From: an uncultured Clostridia bacterium
GTDB lineage: Bacteria > Bacillota > Clostridia > Oscillospirales > Oscillospiraceae
Reading direction: 5' to 3'
Assembly (NCBI GenBank): GCA_947170435.1
Contig: CAMVTO010000001.1
Coordinates: 124,780-188,779, forward strand
DNA length: 64,000 bases
Below are positions 62,305-64,000 of the stretch, in pieces. The notes below the pieces were generated by a model. That model searched no databases and was not told where the DNA came from. It saw only the letters and a list, made by a program, of their open reading frames with translations. The translations under genes were made by a program, and so were the position numbers. Numbering within the stretch: the first letter of the stretch is position 1; every line of letters begins with the position of its first letter.

Positions 62305-63135
62305 TCAAATCGCAATGGGGATCTTGTCCTCAAAGGGAGAGTATTCGTAGTGCTCCAGCGTAAAGCTGTCCTTGGTGAAGGCGTAGAAGTCCGTCACCGA
62401 GGGGTCGACCGTGAACTTCGGCGCGGGACGCTCAGGCTCTTGGAGCATCTTCTCGATGATGGGGATATGCCGGTCGTAGATGTGGCAGTCGGCGATCACA
62501 TGCACCAGCTCGCCTGCCTTGAGGCCGCTGACCTGTGCGAACATGTGCACCAGCACCGCGTACTGCACCACGTTCCAGTTGTTTGCCGCCAGCATGTCCT
62601 GCGAGCGCTGGTTCAAAATCGCGTTGAGCGTATTGCCGCTGACGTTGAAGGTCATCGAGTAGGCGCAGGGATAGAGCGCCATCTCGCTGAGATCGGCAAA
62701 GTTATAGATATTGGTGAGAATGCGGCGGGAGGCGGGGTTGTGCTTTAAGTCGAACAGCACGCGATCCACCTGATCCATGTCGCCCTCTTTGTAGTGGTGC
62801 TTGACGCCCAGCTGATAACCGTAGGCCTTGCCGATGGAGCCGTTCTCATCCGCCCAGGCATCCCAGATGTGGCTGGAGAGGTCGTGGACGTTATTGGACT
62901 TCTTTTGCCAGATCCACAGCAGCTCGTCCACCGCGCTCTTCCAGTAGGTGCGGCGGAGCGTCAGAATCGGGAACTCCTTTTGCAGGTCGTAGCGGTTCAC
63001 GACGCCGAATTTCTTGATGGTATGGGCGGGAGTACCGTCCTCCCAGTGCGGCCGGACCGTAAGATTGTCATCCCGGACGCCGTTGTTCAGAATGTCCAGA
63101 CAGGTTTGGCGAAAGACTTGGTCGGCATAGGCCAT
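62305..63135 (-). CDS. thyA: Thymidylate synthase ThyA
   Basis: Methylates dUMP to dTMP with methylenetetrahydrofolate. The 276 residues show the catalytic Cys157 in MALYPCAYSMTFNV. The Arg-rich phosphate site (NPASRRILTNIYN) and QRSQDMLAANNWNVVQYA with VHVIADCHIYDRHI are also present. The middle loop WIWQKKSNNVHDL is of the shorter ThyA class. GGAGGAACT precedes the ATG. It forms a folate-linked pair with the dihydrofolate reductase gene. It uses ThyA rather than flavin-dependent ThyX, consistent with having its own dihydrofolate reductase. Confidence 0.97.
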   Translation of the reverse strand: MAYADQVFRQTCLDILNNGVRDDNLTVRPHWEDGTPAHTIKKFGVVNRYDLQKEFPILTLRRTYWKSAVDELLWIWQKKSNNVHDLSSHIWDAWADENGSIGKAYGYQLGVKHHYKEGDMDQVDRVLFDLKHNPASRRILTNIYNFADLSEMALYPCAYSMTFNVSGNTLNAILNQRSQDMLAANNWNVVQYAVLVHMFAQVSGLKAGELVHVIADCHIYDRHIPIIEKMLQEPERPAPKFTVDPSVTDFYAFTKDSFTLEHYEYSPFEDKIPIAI

Positions 63136-63152
63136 GGGGCAGTTCCTCCTGG

Positions 63153-63851
63153 TTATTTGATGGGGTAGCCGATGAAGCGGAGAGCGCCCAGCGCCAGCTC
63201 CAGCGTCGGATCGACGGCGGGGTAGTCGAGGTGATAGAGGTCGAACGCGAGGGGCAGCTCGGTACAGCCGAGCACCAGCGTCTCCGCGCCCGCGGCGAGA
63301 AGCCCCTCACAGGCGGCGCGGAAGGCGGAGGCGTCATAATCGAGCTTTCCTGCCTTGATGCCGCTGTAGATGATGTCCATGACGGCTGCCTGCGCGGCGC
63401 TCGGCGGCGTCAGCAGCGCGATGCCGCTGTCGGCAAAGGCACGCTGGTAGATGCCGACCTGCACCGTGCCGTCGGTGGCGAGCAGACCTGCGCGCTTCAC
63501 GCCGCGCGCACGCAGCGTATCGCAGGTCAGGGTGATCATGTGCAGCATCGGGATATGGACCGCCGCCGCTACCGCGTCATAGAAGCAGTGGGCGGTATTG
63601 CAGGGCATGATCAGTACGTCCGCGCCGATGCGCTCCAGATGCTGTGCGCTTTTGATCATCTCCGGCGTGGGATCGGCGCCGCCGTGGAGCAGCGCCTCCG
63701 TGCGGTCAGCGATGTCGGTGTTGGAGTCGATGACGACCCGTGGGTGCTCCTGATCGGACTTTGCGTCCGTGTGGACCGTGATCTTCCGGAACAGGTCGAC
63801 CGTCGCCAGCGGCCCCATGCCGCCGAGAATACCGATGGTTTTTTTGGTCAT
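63153..63851 (-). CDS. Aspartate/glutamate racemase family protein
   Basis: A cofactor-independent amino-acid racemase of the Asp/Glu/hydantoin family. The 232-residue protein has the opening IGILGGMGPLATVDLFRKI. The first catalytic Cys is in LIMPCNTAHCFYDA and the second in LVLGCTELPLAF. The conserved pattern IPMLHMI between them fits aspartate racemase rather than MurI glutamate racemase. D-aspartate is a cross-bridge residue in some Firmicutes; that use here is inference. Its ATG overlaps the stop of the preceding gene by four bases (ATGA) and thyA follows after 17 bp. Confidence 0.9.
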   Translation of the reverse strand: MTKKTIGILGGMGPLATVDLFRKITVHTDAKSDQEHPRVVIDSNTDIADRTEALLHGGADPTPEMIKSAQHLERIGADVLIMPCNTAHCFYDAVAAAVHIPMLHMITLTCDTLRARGVKRAGLLATDGTVQVGIYQRAFADSGIALLTPPSAAQAAVMDIIYSGIKAGKLDYDASAFRAACEGLLAAGAETLVLGCTELPLAFDLYHLDYPAVDPTLELALGALRFIGYPIK

Positions 63852-64000
63852 TGTGCGGCTTGATCGGCGGCGATGACCAGCTTCAACGCCTCGACCGCGA
63901 CCTTAACGGCGGCGGAGGTGTCCTCGCTCATATCCTGATCGAGACCGGCCTTCTCACGCTCTTGATTCCACACGACGTGGAAGCAGGAGCCGCAGCGAAC
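63848..64000 (-). CDS. Unidentified protein, C-terminal 50 residues only
   Basis: An open frame enters from the right edge and stops at 63848. The visible end reads RCGSCFHVVWNQE near its start, with a CxxC pair that could be half of a zinc site. A helical acidic to Ala-rich end (DTSAAVKVAVEALK, then VIAADQAAQ) follows. The ATGA overlap with the racemase gene supports that it is a real, coupled gene. The family cannot be told from this fragment. Confidence 0.7.
   Translation of the reverse strand, partial: VRCGSCFHVVWNQEREKAGLDQDMSEDTSAAVKVAVEALKLVIAADQAAQ

Overview
The window is bacterial chromosome, GC-rich and densely coding: 55 protein genes, no rRNA, tRNA, CRISPR array or complete transposon seen. 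The gene set points to a Gram-positive, probably spore-forming anaerobic member of the Clostridia, most likely Oscillospirales (Oscillospiraceae/Ruminococcaceae type). The pointers are SpoIIE, DivIVA and SepF, pyruvate phosphate dikinase, an ECF pantothenate-type S component with type III pantothenate kinase, an S-layer-homology surface protein, DUF6465 and DUF3810 proteins, and the order miaB-MBL-mutS-CPBP-mutL-miaA-hfq-HlyD-like-yggS-sepF-divIVA. No species is claimed.

Layout. 1-2.1 kb (minus): an edge-truncated membrane protein behind rlmB. 2.2-5.1 kb (plus): ftsH and a histone-H1-like DUF6465 gene. 5.1-8.4 kb (minus): coaBC, DUF3810 protein and an LCP-family protein. They are divergent from panT-like ecfS and coaX (8.7-10.1 kb), which together form a pantothenate/CoA divergon. 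10.1-14.5 kb: AI-2E-family exporter (minus), diacylglycerol-kinase-like lipid kinase and an EF-G paralogue (plus). 14.5-15.2 kb: a 664-base non-coding stretch full of hairpins. 15.2-16.4 kb (minus): rpsF-ssb-rpsR. 16.6-25.0 kb (plus): threonine aldolase, ppdK and a 1486-residue SLH surface protein of lower GC. 25.2-33.2 kb (plus): rimP-nusA-ylxR-ylxQ-infB-rbfA-nrnA-truB-ribF. 33.3-38.3 kb (plus): spoIIE, a small membrane protein, an XRE regulator and lepA. 38.3-51.3 kb (minus): the mismatch-repair/tRNA-modification/division operon from miaB to divIVA, then a HAD phosphatase. 51.4-59.0 kb (plus): ychF, MFS transporter, glycerophosphodiesterase, a CAT/E2-like acyltransferase, an acyl-CoA ligase and galactokinase. 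59.0-64.0 kb (minus): a cysteine-rich membrane protein, recG, dihydrofolate reductase, thyA, an Asp/Glu racemase and an edge-truncated gene.

Regulation visible in the sequence: thirteen well-formed vegetative promoters, twelve with 17-bp spacers. An unusual share have TTGCAA or TTGCAT as the -35 element. There is a perfect Spo0A box inside the promoter of the XRE gene next to spoIIE. The rimP-nusA leader holds two overlapping, mutually exclusive hairpins. Several convergent gene pairs share bidirectional terminators that also encode the last codons of one gene.

The most unusual material is intergenic. Several gaps hold palindromic elements whose centres are conserved between copies while the outer arms differ but stay complementary. 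At ychF/MFS and at the glycerophosphodiesterase gene the arms are exact inverted copies of the ends of the neighbouring genes. At the second site a 102-bp unit is repeated in tandem. No classical defence system or biosynthetic cluster was found.
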